From contig NZ_CP102845.1 of the NCBI RefSeq assembly GCF_013307435.2, forward strand, positions 1,674,001 through 1,738,000: 64,000 nt of DNA. The letters run 5' to 3'. Source of the DNA: Microvirga terrae. GTDB lineage: Bacteria > Pseudomonadota > Alphaproteobacteria > Rhizobiales > Beijerinckiaceae. Of the stretch, positions 8,954 to 18,533 are shown piece after piece. The translations under genes and the position numbers were made by a program. The notes below the pieces were generated by a model. That model was not told the origin of the DNA. It saw only the letters and a program-made list of their open reading frames with translations, and did no database searches. The number at the start of each line of letters is the position of its first letter. Position 1 is the stretch's first letter.

Positions 8954-10727
8954 GGGGCGATTCCGGCGCAGTCCGCGTGATCCCGGGCTGGTTCTGCGGC
9001 AGGAAATCCTGATCGGCACCCGGGACGCTGTAATCGTAGGCCCAGCGATACACGACGGGCAGGTCCTTGCCCCAGTTGCCGTGGGGCGGCGGGGTCTCGG
9101 GCGTCTGCCATTCCAGCGTGGTGGCCCGCCAGGGATTGCCGCCGGACGGCCGCCCGTGGCGCAGGCTCCAAAACAGGTTGAACACGAAAACCAGCTGGGT
9201 CGCTCCGACGATCAGGGCCACGATGGTGATGAAGGCATTGAGGGTATGCGCCGATGGCGGGACGAAGGCCATGTCGCCCAACTCGTAGTACCGGCGCGGG
9301 ATGCCCATCAGGCCGAGATAGTGCATGGGAAAGAAGATCGCATAGGCTCCCAGAAACGTGACCCAGAAGTGGATCTTGCCGAGGGTGTCGTTCAGCATGC
9401 GGCCGGTCACCTTGGGGTACCAGTGGTAGATCGCCCCGAAGATCACCAGGATGGGGGCCACGCCCATGACCATGTGGAAATGCGCGACCACGAACATCGT
9501 GTCGGAGAGGGGAACGTCGACCACCACGTTGCCGAGAAACAGGCCCGTGAGCCCTCCGTTCACGAAGGTGACGATGAACGCGAGAGCGAACAGCATCGGG
9601 ACGGTCAGGTGGATATTGCCACGCCAGAGCGTGAGGATCCAGTTGTAGACCTTGATCGCCGTGGGCACGGCGATGATCAGGGTCGTGGTGGCGAAGAAGA
9701 ACCCGAAATAGGGATTCATGCCGCTCACATACATGTGGTGGGCCCAGACCACGAAGCTCAAGGCCCCGATGGCCAGCAGCGCCCAGACCATCATGCGGTA
9801 GCCGAAGATGTTGCGCCGCGCATGGGTGCTGATCAGGTCCGACACGATGCCGAAGGCCGGTAGGGCGACGATGTAGACCTCGGGATGTCCGAAGAACCAG
9901 AACAGGTGCTGGAAGAGCAGGGGGGAGCCACCGTTGCGTTCCAGAGGCTGCCCCATCTCGACGATGGCCGGCATGAAGAAGCTGGTCCCGAAGATCCTGT
10001 CGAAGAGCATCATCACGGCGCCGACGAACAGGGCCGGGAAGGCGAGCAGCGCCATGAAGCTCGCGGTGAAGATCCCCCAGACCGTGAGGGGCATGCGCAT
10101 CAGGGTCATGCCACGTGCGCGCGCCTGAAGAACCGTCACCACGTAATTCAACCCGCCCATGGTGAATCCGATGATGAAGATCATCAGGGAGGCGAGCATC
10201 ATGATGATGCCCCATTCCTGCCCGCCGGGGGTGCCGGAGAGGATGGCCTGCGGGGGATAGAGCGTCCATCCGGCCCCGGTCGGGCCGCCGGGCGCGAAAA
10301 AGCTCGCGACGAGAACCAGAACGGCGAGCAGATAGATCCAGAAGCTCAGCATGTTGACATAGGGAAAGACCATATCGCGCGCGCCGACCATCAGGGGGAT
10401 GAGGTAGTTGCCGAAGCCGCCCAGGAACAAGGCCGTGAGCACATAGACCACCATCATCATGCCGTGCATGGTGATGAACTGGTAATAGGCGTTGGCATCG
10501 ATGAAGGTGAAGACGCCGGGAAATCCGAGCTGCAACCGCATCAGCCACGACAGCACGAGTGCGATCAGCCCGACAGAGAGTGCGACGAACGAATACTGAA
10601 TGGCGATGACCTTCGCATCCTGACTGAAGACGTACTTCGTCACCCAGGTATGGGGATGATAGAGTTCGACATCTTCGACATCTGCCGGGGCGACGACTCC
10701 GGCAGGACCAAGTGGCACGTCGACCAT
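8946..10727 (-). CDS. ctaD: Cytochrome c oxidase subunit I (aa3-type)
   Basis: 593-aa catalytic subunit. Metal ligands are all present: low-spin heme His88 and His418, CuB ligands His281, His330 and His331, high-spin heme His416, and Tyr285 positioned for the His-Tyr crosslink. Glu283 in HPEVYI and Asp118 in GARDMVFP indicate a D channel, and Lys359 in TAIKVYNW a K channel, so it is an A1-type proton pump rather than a quinol or cbb3 oxidase. It lies 60 nt after subunit II and overlaps the next gene. No assembly gene (ctaB, ctaG) is in the window. It reduces O2 at the inner membrane using cytochrome c. Confidence 0.95.
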   Translation of the reverse strand: MVDVPLGPAGVVAPADVEDVELYHPHTWVTKYVFSQDAKVIAIQYSFVALSVGLIALVLSWLMRLQLGFPGVFTFIDANAYYQFITMHGMMMVVYVLTALFLGGFGNYLIPLMVGARDMVFPYVNMLSFWIYLLAVLVLVASFFAPGGPTGAGWTLYPPQAILSGTPGGQEWGIIMMLASLMIFIIGFTMGGLNYVVTVLQARARGMTLMRMPLTVWGIFTASFMALLAFPALFVGAVMMLFDRIFGTSFFMPAIVEMGQPLERNGGSPLLFQHLFWFFGHPEVYIVALPAFGIVSDLISTHARRNIFGYRMMVWALLAIGALSFVVWAHHMYVSGMNPYFGFFFATTTLIIAVPTAIKVYNWILTLWRGNIHLTVPMLFALAFIVTFVNGGLTGLFLGNVVVDVPLSDTMFVVAHFHMVMGVAPILVIFGAIYHWYPKVTGRMLNDTLGKIHFWVTFLGAYAIFFPMHYLGLMGIPRRYYELGDMAFVPPSAHTLNAFITIVALIVGATQLVFVFNLFWSLRHGRPSGGNPWRATTLEWQTPETPPPHGNWGKDLPVVYRWAYDYSVPGADQDFLPQNQPGITRTAPESPHG

Positions 10728-10787
10728 CGGCAGGCTCTCCTCGATCAGTTCCGTTCCTTCTCTCCGTGACGAGGCGGGACCGCCTCT

Positions 10788-11594
10788 TCAGTTGGACGCA
10801 GGAGCAAGGCGCGCGAAACTGCGCGATGCCTGATCCTGCAACCATGCCTGATAGTCGCTTGCTTCCTGAACGATCACCTTCCCGCGCATCTGCGGGTGTC
10901 CGACACCGCAGAGTTCCGCACAAAGGATTTCGTATTCCCCGGTTCGCGTTGGCGTGAACCAGATGTAGGAGATCTGACCGGGCACCAGATCCATCTTCGC
11001 GCGAAACTCCGGCACATAGAAGTTATGGAGAACATCGGCGGAGCGAAGAAGCGCCTTGACCGGCTTGCCCACCGGCAGATGCAACTCGCCGCCTTCGATG
11101 ACGACGTCGTCATGCGATTTGGGGTCTTCCTTGTTCAGCCCCAGCGGATTGTCCGGGCTGATAAGGCGCGTGTCCGAGGTGGCAAGGCGGCCATCCGCAC
11201 CTGGCAGACGGAAGCTCCATTGCCATTGCTGTCCGAAGACCTCGATGTCGGTTGCGTCATCCGGAACGGTGATGAACTGCCTCCAGACGAACAGGCCCGG
11301 CGCCAGCATGGCGGCCACGCCAAGTCCGGTCACAACGGTCAGCCACCATTCGAGGCGCTTGTTCTCGGGCTCATAATGCGCCTGCCGGCCGCTCTGGTGG
11401 CGAAACCGATAGATGCAATAGGCCATGAACAGGACAACGGCGACGAAGACCGCTCCGGTGATCCAGAAGGTGATGATGATCGTGTTGTCGATATAGCGCC
11501 AGTTCGAAGCGATCGGGGTCCACCACCAGGGGCTGACGAGGTGGAATACAACCGAACCGATGGCCACCAGAACCAATATGAGCGCTACAGCCAT
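10788..11594 (-). CDS. ctaC: Cytochrome c oxidase subunit II (CuA subunit)
   Basis: 268-aa membrane-anchored subunit II. An N-terminal hydrophobic segment and two helices (NTIIITFWITGAVFVAVVLF; LEWWLTVVTGLGVAAMLAPG) are followed by the periplasmic cupredoxin domain. CuA ligands are visible: His190 (HNFYVPEF), Cys225 and Cys229 (CAELCGVGH), His233 and Met236. GQQWQWSFRLPG is the aromatic electron-entry region. No C-terminal cytochrome c domain is fused. It is first in the operon, so the promoter lies in the long gap upstream. Confidence 0.94.
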   Translation of the reverse strand: MAVALILVLVAIGSVVFHLVSPWWWTPIASNWRYIDNTIIITFWITGAVFVAVVLFMAYCIYRFRHQSGRQAHYEPENKRLEWWLTVVTGLGVAAMLAPGLFVWRQFITVPDDATDIEVFGQQWQWSFRLPGADGRLATSDTRLISPDNPLGLNKEDPKSHDDVVIEGGELHLPVGKPVKALLRSADVLHNFYVPEFRAKMDLVPGQISYIWFTPTRTGEYEILCAELCGVGHPQMRGKVIVQEASDYQAWLQDQASRSFARLAPASN

Positions 11595-12200
11595 TCTTCA
11601 CCCATCCTTGCCGCGAGAGGCCTCGGATCTGAAGCAGAAGGCAATAACTCTTGTACGCCTTTACAATGATTTTGGCTGGAAAACTCTACAGGAGAATTCA
11701 ACCAAAACAAAACTGTAAGCAAACCTGGCACCAAGACGGTCGCTCTACATCGGAGCAACTTGATCTTAGCCACGCGCCTGTTTCTAAAAATTACACCCGG
11801 TGGTCCGGTTGGTCAATGAGGCTTGGCTATCAGTTCCCAGTAGAGGTTAGATGAGCACGAATTTTCCGAAGGGCACCGGCAAGTTCTCATTTTCGCCACA
11901 TTCGGCGAGGTCGCGCGATCATCACTCCAATTGGCTTCCGATCTGAGTAGAATGTTATTGAATGGCCGGGCCCAAGCCGATTTGAGCCTGCGCGGCGACG
12001 GGAGAGGGTGGCTTCTACTGAAAGTATATTTTCCTCAGCAGCTCCTGTGACCTTTCCTCAACTATCATTCCAAAATCGGAACGTCAGGGTTTTGCCGTTG
12101 AGGAAACTGTGATTAGGTGCCTCCCGGTCAACTAAGCAGATCGGGGCCGGACGCCGAGTTGGGCGCGATGGGCTGAAGGACCGGGAGACGTTGATCCGAG
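11595..12200. other. 606-nt intergenic region between divergent cox and tam operons
   Basis: No convincing coding frame is seen on either strand. The stretch 11640-11880 is visibly more A/T-rich than its surroundings, as expected for two divergent promoters (cox leftward, tamA rightward). I could not place -35/-10 boxes with confidence, and no clear hairpin or long inverted repeat stands out. Confidence 0.5.
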
Positions 12201-14195
12201 TTGGCCAGGGAGATCGTGCCTCAATTGCGGTGGCTGAGTAACAAGCGACGGATCGTGGTCCCTGTTCTCGTAGGCGTTCTGTTCAGTAGCCTGCCGATCG
12301 CGCCTGCCTTCGCTCTTGATCTCTTCGGGTGGCTTCGCGGGACGAGCGATGCGCCGCCCCCGCCGAGCCAGCAGGCTCTGCCTTACTCACTCGATATCGT
12401 CGTCGGCGGCGACAATAGCGACCTGAAGCAGACTCTGAAGGACGCCTCGACCCTCCAAAGCCTGCAATCGGATCCCCCGCCCGACGCCGCCGCGCTGGTT
12501 AGCCGTGCCGAGGCCGATCTGCCCCGTCTCATCGATGCGCTCTGGGGGGCGGGCTACTACAATGCCCGCGTCACCATCAACGTGGCCGGGGTACCGCTGA
12601 TGCTGCAGGCCTCCCGGTCGGATGCCGCGACCCGGGCGGCCTCGGGCTACCTCGCGCGCGCGCTCGTGCCCATTCACATCATCGCGGATCCGGGGCCGCA
12701 ATTTGCCCTGAGGGATTTCGCCATCGTGGATGCACGGACGGGGCGTCCCTTCCCACCCGGCGAGCTTCCGCCCAGGATCGTTCAACTCAAGCCGGGCGAT
12801 CCGGCGCGTTCCGCCGACATCGTCGCGGCAGAAGCGCGGATCGTTGACCATTTCCGGGCCCAGTCGCGTCCCTTCGCCAAGATCCAGCGGCAGGATCCCG
12901 TCGTGATCCATCCGGCCGCGGCCATGGATGTGACCCTCGCGGTCGAGCCCGGCCCCCGCGCCGGGATCGGGGAGATTTCGATCAGCGGAGCGGAGAACGT
13001 CGATCCGGCGGTGGTGCGCTCCTTCATCTACACGGAGCCGGGCGATCCGTATTCGCCCGCAGAACTCACGTCCATGCGCAAATCGATCTCCCAGATCGAA
13101 GCCCTGTCGTCCGTGCGGATCCGCGAGGGCACGGCCCTCGACGCCTATGGCAACCTGCCTCTCTTCGTGGAGCTGACCGAACGCCCGTTGCGGGTCATCG
13201 GCGCATCGGTTCAGTATTCGACGACGGACGGACCGGCGGTCCGAGCCTACTGGGCACATCGCAACCTGTTCGGCGGCGCCGAGCGGCTGCGGCTCGAGGG
13301 CAGCATCTTCTATCTCACCGAGGATGGGGGCGATCCCAACCGGAACCAGGATTTCACCTGGGACAACCTCGGAGGACGGTTCCGCGCGAGCTTCCTCAAG
13401 CCCGCCCTCTGGGGAACCCGCAACGACTGGCTGGTGGACGGCCTTGTCGAAAGGGACAGGACGGAGGGCTATACGAGCCGCCTCGCGAATGCGAGCACCG
13501 GCATCCGCCACCGCTTCAGCGACACCTTCTCGATCCAGGGCGGCATTGAGTACGAGAAGGGGCAGGCGACCGACATCCTCGGTCAGATCGACTACACCCT
13601 GGTCGGCCTTCCATTGTCTCTCAGCTACGACTCGACCGACAACCTCCTCAATCCCACCAAGGGCGTGCGGGTGCTCGCCTCGGTCGCCCCTTACCCGGAA
13701 TTCCTGGGCTCCACGGTCCCAATCACGATCGCGCGAGGATCGGCCTCGGCTTACTTCTCCCTTGATGAGGAAGCTCGTTACATCCTCGCCGGCCGGATCG
13801 GTCTGGGCTCGATCGTCGGCGCGGATCTCGACGAGATCCCGGCCAATCGGCGCTTCTATGCCGGCGGCGGCGGTTCGGTGCGTGGCTACCGTTACCGGAC
13901 GCTCGGCCCGACCTACCTCGGAGAGCCGATCGGTGGCCGGAGCCTGCTCGAAGCCTCGCTGGAAGCCCGCATCAAGATCACCAACACCATCGGCATCGTT
14001 CCCTTCGTGGACGCCGGCACCGCCTTCGAGTCGAGCTTCCCGGATTTCGACGAGACCATCCGTGTCGGGGCAGGCCTGGGCCTGCGCTATTATACGGCCA
14101 TCGGCCCCATCCGCCTGGATGTCGCAATCCCGGTCAATCCGGGACCCGGCGATCCGTCCTACGCCATTTATGTCGGAATCGGACAGGCCTTCTGA
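12201..14195 (+). CDS. tamA: TamA, Omp85-family outer-membrane assembly protein
   Basis: 664-aa outer-membrane protein. A signal peptide (VVPVLVGVLFSSLPIAPAFA) is followed by POTRA-like repeats (about residues 60-330) and a 16-strand barrel region (about 330-664). The conserved loop-6 motif of Omp85 proteins is present (GGSVRGYRYRTLGP), as is a terminal barrel signature ending in aromatic Phe (YAIYVGIGQAF). The downstream tamB gene overlaps by one base, so they form a TAM complex that inserts autotransporter-type and other proteins in the outer membrane. The TTG at 12201 gives the longest frame; a GTG at 12216 is an equally plausible start. Confidence 0.9.
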   Translation: MAREIVPQLRWLSNKRRIVVPVLVGVLFSSLPIAPAFALDLFGWLRGTSDAPPPPSQQALPYSLDIVVGGDNSDLKQTLKDASTLQSLQSDPPPDAAALVSRAEADLPRLIDALWGAGYYNARVTINVAGVPLMLQASRSDAATRAASGYLARALVPIHIIADPGPQFALRDFAIVDARTGRPFPPGELPPRIVQLKPGDPARSADIVAAEARIVDHFRAQSRPFAKIQRQDPVVIHPAAAMDVTLAVEPGPRAGIGEISISGAENVDPAVVRSFIYTEPGDPYSPAELTSMRKSISQIEALSSVRIREGTALDAYGNLPLFVELTERPLRVIGASVQYSTTDGPAVRAYWAHRNLFGGAERLRLEGSIFYLTEDGGDPNRNQDFTWDNLGGRFRASFLKPALWGTRNDWLVDGLVERDRTEGYTSRLANASTGIRHRFSDTFSIQGGIEYEKGQATDILGQIDYTLVGLPLSLSYDSTDNLLNPTKGVRVLASVAPYPEFLGSTVPITIARGSASAYFSLDEEARYILAGRIGLGSIVGADLDEIPANRRFYAGGGGSVRGYRYRTLGPTYLGEPIGGRSLLEASLEARIKITNTIGIVPFVDAGTAFESSFPDFDETIRVGAGLGLRYYTAIGPIRLDVAIPVNPGPGDPSYAIYVGIGQAF

Positions 14196-17100
14196 TGATC
14201 AAGCCAATCCGCTCCATCGCCCTCCTGTCGATCATCGCCTTACTGGCAGCTGCAGCCTTCTGGCTGGTCGGAGGCCGTCCCAGTCAGGCGCAGAGCGATC
14301 AGGGCGTTCTGGCCAACCTGATTTCACGTCTCCTGTCGACGCCGACGACTCGGGTCACCATCGGCAGCATCGAGGGCGCGCTCTCATCGAACGCGGTCAT
14401 CCGGGACGTGCGCATCGCCGATCGGGACGGCGTGTGGCTGAACCTCGATCGTGCGCGTCTCGTCTGGAGCCGTACGGCGCTTCTGACCGGACGCCTTCAG
14501 GTCGACGAACTCATCATGGATCGTCTCCAAATTGCGCGCAGGCCACTGCCTGCGGAGGAGGACGCTCCCGTTTCCGACGAGCCGATCCTGCCCGACCTGC
14601 CGGTCCGGGTGATCGTGGATCGGTTCGCCCTGCAGGAACTCGCCCTTGGCCAGCCGGTGCTCGGCACGCAGGCGCGGCTCTCGGCGGCAGGCTCCGCCCA
14701 ACTCGGGAATCCCTCCGAGGGACTCGACCTGACCTTCGAGGCGCAGCGCCTCGATGCCCCCGGACGGCTGTCGATCGATCTCACCTACGTGCCGCAGACG
14801 AACCGGTTGGCTCTCAACCTCACGCACCAGGAACCGGCTGGCGGTATCGCCGCCCGGTTGATGGATCTGCCCGGGCTTCCGCCCGTCGATCTGAAGCTCG
14901 CCGGCCAGGGGCCCTTGAGCGACTTCGCCGCCCGGCTGGATTTCTCCGCCGGACCGACGATCGGCGCCGCCGGGACCGCGACCGTCAAACGGGCGAATGC
15001 GGCTTACGACGCGAACCTGGATCTCGCGGCCCGCATCGAGGGTTTGCTGCCGGCGCCGGCCGCTCCGGTCTTCAGCGGGACCACCCAGCTCGTCGGCAGC
15101 GTGACGGTCGGCGATGATGGCAGCGTGAGGTTCCAGCCGATCCGCATTACGTCGAATGTCGCCCGATTCGAGATGACCGGGACGGTCAGTTCCGGCCAGG
15201 TTCTCGATCTGACCCTCAACGCGCGTGCCCTGCCGACCGACGGCGCGAAAACGCGCGCCGGAGAGGCGGAAATCGCCCGACTCAACTTCGACGGCACCGT
15301 GCAGGGATCCTTGACGGCGCCCCGCATCAACGGCTCGCTCGAGGCCGCCGAGATCCGGCTGCCGGACGGGGCGCTGGATACGCTGACGGCCCGTATTGCG
15401 ATGAATCCGGTGGAAGGCGTCTCGCCGCCTGAGCGGTTCTCTTTCGCTATCGATGCCAATGCGGCGGGGATCCGGCCGGCCGACCGGGCGCTCGCCCGCG
15501 CGGTGGGGCCTACGCTCTCGATCACCTCGCGCGGTTCCTTCGGTCTGGACGGGGTTGCCAATGTCGAGACGGCCCGGATCGAAACCTCCACGGCGCAGGC
15601 CGGATTCACGGGGCGGGTGGGGAGTACCGTTCTCGACGGCACGGTCGATGCCCGCCTTCCGGCTCTGGCTTCCTTCTCAGGCCTCGCAGGCCGGCCGCTG
15701 CAGGGGTCGGCCACCCTGACGGCGCAGCTGTCGGGCAATCCGCGTCGATACGATATGGCGGCTGTCATCGATGCCCGGCTGCACGAACTCTCGACGGGGA
15801 TGCCGGCTGTCGATGGCCTTCTCGGACGGACGGTCACGGCGGCGGGCACGGTGCGGCGCATTCCCAACGGCTTCGGTTTCGAGAATTTCCGGCTCGACGG
15901 GGCACATCTCGATGCCAGGATCGACGGGCGCGCCACCCAGTCGGCGGCCGATCTCGGCCTGGACGTGACCATCGACGAGCTCAGGCGTGTGGATCCACGG
16001 ATCACCGCCGGCCGGGCCAGCATCATGGCTCGTCTCGGGGGCTCCCTTGAGCGGCCAGACGTGAAAGGGGTCGCAACACTCACCGACGTACGGGCTCTCA
16101 ATCGATCTGTTCCGAACCTCGGCGTCAGCCTCGATGCCAAAGATGTGACGGGCGCACTGGACGCGGCGCTCACGCTGGATGGGCAGGTGGATGGAAAGCC
16201 CGCAACCGGTTCTCTGCATCTCGCAAGGCCCGCGGCGGGCGGATGGCTCCTGGACCGGCTCGATATCGACATCGGCTCGGTGGCGCTGAACGGAAATCTC
16301 AGCCTGGGCGCCGACAATCTGGCACAGGGTGACATCAAGCTGTCCGGCAGCAACTTCGACGATCTCTCGCCGCTCGTGCTCACCAAGCTCGATGGCGCAC
16401 TGGATGCCGCTGTTTCACTCAGCGTCAGCAACGGCGGTCAGAACGTTCAGGTGACCGCGCGTGGCGCGCGCTTTGCCGTGGCGGACGTGTTGGTGAGGGA
16501 CGTCGACGCCAGGCTCACCCTCCAGGATCTCTATCGCCGTCCGATGATCGACGGCACGGTTTCGGCCGAGGCTCTGACGGCCGGCGGACAGACCTACCGA
16601 ACCGTACGCTTTGTGGCTGCCGGTACGCCTCAGTCCTCGCAGTTCACCGCATCGGCTGTCGGCCAAGGGTTCGATCTCGATGCACAGGGTCGCGTCGTAC
16701 CCGGTGACGCGACACGGATCGAGCTTGCGAGCTTCAGCGCCCGTCGGGGTGGCAGGCGCCTGGCTCTGGCGCAGCCGGCGGCCATCACGTTGCAGAACGG
16801 TGCCGTCACCCTGTCCAACCTGGTGATCGCGACGGATCAGGGACGGGTCACCGTGAACGGCACGGTGGCCGACAGGCTGGATCTGACGGTCGACATCCGC
16901 AGCCTGCCGCTTCAGGTCGCCGACATCGTGGTCCCCAATCTCGGCCTCGCCGGCACGGTCAACGGCAATGCGTCCATTGGTGGGACGGTGGCAAGTCCTA
17001 CCGGAACCTACCGGGTCACCGTATCGGGTCTCGCCACGGCCGAGACGCGTCGGGCCGGCCTGCCGGCGCTCACCATCGACGCGCAGGGGCGGCTGGCCGA

Positions 17101-18496
17101 CCAGCGCGCTGGTCTCGACGCGAGGATCGCCATCGGCCGCGGCGGAACCTTGCAGGTCTCGGGCAGCGTTCCCTTGAGCCCTGCCGACGAGCTTGCTCTG
17201 AGGGTTGCCGGGCGCACCGATCTCGCCATAGCCAACTCCTTTCTGTCCGCATCCGGTCAGCGTCTGACAGGAGCCGCCAATCTCGACCTGTCAATTGCCG
17301 GCACGTTCTCGAACCCGCGAATCGAGGGCAGCGTGACGCTCGCCAATGGCAGCTTCGTCGACTCCCTGCAGGGGATCCAGCTCAACGGCATCGCCGGACG
17401 GTTCGTCGCCCGCGGGCAGGTGCTCTCCATCGAGAACCTCACGGCCCAGACGCCCGCCGGCGGGTCCCTGGCGGCCCGCGGCCAGGTGACCATCGATCCT
17501 GCCGCGGGGCTGCCCGGCGAGATTCGCATCACGGGAACCCGGGCCCAGCTCGTCTCGAACGAGACCGTAGAGGCGAGCGCCGACCTTGACCTGACGCTTT
17601 CGGGGCCGCTCCTGAGCCGACCGCGGGCTGCGGGACGGATCAACATCATCACCATGAACGTCTCTGTGCCGGACCGGCTGCCCACTACCCTGCGGCCGCT
17701 GCCCGGCACCCGGCATGTGCGGCCGACCCCGACCGCCGCGGCGCGGCTCGCCCTCGCCAAGCGGCGGCAATCCGCTTCCGCGCGCGGCACCCCGTTCCGG
17801 GCGGAGCTCGACCTGACGCTGACTGCGCAGAACCGCATCTTCGTGCGCGGCCGCGGCATCAATGCCGAACTCGGCGGCGACCTGCGGCTCCAGGGCACGA
17901 CCCAGGATCCGATCGCTATCGGGGCCTTCGAACTCCGCCGCGGCCGCTTCGACCTTCTGGGCCAGAGGCTCGATTTCACGCGCGGGCGGCTGGACTTCAC
18001 CGGCGATCTCACGCCGTCGCTCGACTTCCTGGCCGAGACCCAGGCGGGCGACGTCACCGCGCGCATCGGCGTCACGGGCCCGGCCTCGAGCCCCGAATTC
18101 ACGTTCAGCTCGGAGCCCGACCTGCCGCAAGACGAGGTTCTCTCGCGCATCCTGTTCCAGAGGCCGTCGGGAGGGCTTTCGGCCGGACAGGCCCTGCAGC
18201 TCGCCCAGGCGGTCGCGCAGCTCTCCGGCGGGTCCGGCAACGACGCGTTCGAGCAGCTGCGCCGGTCCCTCGGGGTCGACAGCCTTGACATCACCGTCGG
18301 GGCCGGCGGCGGTCCGGGCGTGGGTGTCTCGCGCTACATCAGCGACAACGTGCGGGTCGGCGTCAGGGCGGGCGCGCAGCCGGATGAGAGCGGCGTGACG
18401 GTCGATATCGACCTGACGCGGCGCCTGAAGGCGCAGGGCGAGATCAACGCCGAGGGCGGCAGCTCCGTGGGTCTGGGCTTCGAGATGGAGTACTAG
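14195..18496 (+). CDS. tamB: TamB, translocation/assembly module subunit
   Basis: 1433-aa protein with an N-terminal membrane anchor (IALLSIIALLAAAAFWLV), a very long repetitive beta-rich periplasmic body (AsmA/DUF490-like, giving a lipid-binding groove in known homologues), and the conserved C-terminal DUF490 block (IGAFELRRGRFDLLGQRL; PDLPQDEVLSRILFQRPSGG; SRYISDNVRVGV). The final residues are the strand that contacts TamA. The ATG overlaps the tamA stop (TGATG), so the pair is translationally coupled. Length is in the range for alphaproteobacterial TamB. No frameshift is seen. Confidence 0.93.
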   Translation: MIKPIRSIALLSIIALLAAAAFWLVGGRPSQAQSDQGVLANLISRLLSTPTTRVTIGSIEGALSSNAVIRDVRIADRDGVWLNLDRARLVWSRTALLTGRLQVDELIMDRLQIARRPLPAEEDAPVSDEPILPDLPVRVIVDRFALQELALGQPVLGTQARLSAAGSAQLGNPSEGLDLTFEAQRLDAPGRLSIDLTYVPQTNRLALNLTHQEPAGGIAARLMDLPGLPPVDLKLAGQGPLSDFAARLDFSAGPTIGAAGTATVKRANAAYDANLDLAARIEGLLPAPAAPVFSGTTQLVGSVTVGDDGSVRFQPIRITSNVARFEMTGTVSSGQVLDLTLNARALPTDGAKTRAGEAEIARLNFDGTVQGSLTAPRINGSLEAAEIRLPDGALDTLTARIAMNPVEGVSPPERFSFAIDANAAGIRPADRALARAVGPTLSITSRGSFGLDGVANVETARIETSTAQAGFTGRVGSTVLDGTVDARLPALASFSGLAGRPLQGSATLTAQLSGNPRRYDMAAVIDARLHELSTGMPAVDGLLGRTVTAAGTVRRIPNGFGFENFRLDGAHLDARIDGRATQSAADLGLDVTIDELRRVDPRITAGRASIMARLGGSLERPDVKGVATLTDVRALNRSVPNLGVSLDAKDVTGALDAALTLDGQVDGKPATGSLHLARPAAGGWLLDRLDIDIGSVALNGNLSLGADNLAQGDIKLSGSNFDDLSPLVLTKLDGALDAAVSLSVSNGGQNVQVTARGARFAVADVLVRDVDARLTLQDLYRRPMIDGTVSAEALTAGGQTYRTVRFVAAGTPQSSQFTASAVGQGFDLDAQGRVVPGDATRIELASFSARRGGRRLALAQPAAITLQNGAVTLSNLVIATDQGRVTVNGTVADRLDLTVDIRSLPLQVADIVVPNLGLAGTVNGNASIGGTVASPTGTYRVTVSGLATAETRRAGLPALTIDAQGRLADQRAGLDARIAIGRGGTLQVSGSVPLSPADELALRVAGRTDLAIANSFLSASGQRLTGAANLDLSIAGTFSNPRIEGSVTLANGSFVDSLQGIQLNGIAGRFVARGQVLSIENLTAQTPAGGSLAARGQVTIDPAAGLPGEIRITGTRAQLVSNETVEASADLDLTLSGPLLSRPRAAGRINIITMNVSVPDRLPTTLRPLPGTRHVRPTPTAAARLALAKRRQSASARGTPFRAELDLTLTAQNRIFVRGRGINAELGGDLRLQGTTQDPIAIGAFELRRGRFDLLGQRLDFTRGRLDFTGDLTPSLDFLAETQAGDVTARIGVTGPASSPEFTFSSEPDLPQDEVLSRILFQRPSGGLSAGQALQLAQAVAQLSGGSGNDAFEQLRRSLGVDSLDITVGAGGGPGVGVSRYISDNVRVGVRAGAQPDESGVTVDIDLTRRLKAQGEINAEGGSSVGLGFEMEY

Positions 18497-18503
18497 GCGG
18501 CAG

Positions 18504-18525
18504 GGAGGCGCCTCAGGGCGCCTCC
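18504..18525. terminator. Bidirectional hairpin after tamB
   Basis: A perfect 9-bp inverted repeat (GGAGGCGCC / GGCGCCTCC) with a 4-nt loop lies 8 nt after the tamB stop and just before the stop of the convergent binding-protein gene. No T-run follows, so it is a probable rather than certain terminator. Confidence 0.65.
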
Positions 18526-18533
18526 ATACCCGA

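Noticed and set aside
11651..11854. Small plus-strand open frame in the cox-tamA gap
   Set aside because: No ribosome site, no coding bias, and the region is A/T-rich like a promoter.
12080..12110. GGAAC ... CGTT pair upstream of tamA as an EcfG promoter
   Set aside because: The spacing is about 13 nt, too short for the consensus.
13324..15117. 597-codon open frame on the plus strand across the tamA/tamB junction
   Set aside because: Arg/Ser/Pro-rich composition, different frame from both recognisable genes.
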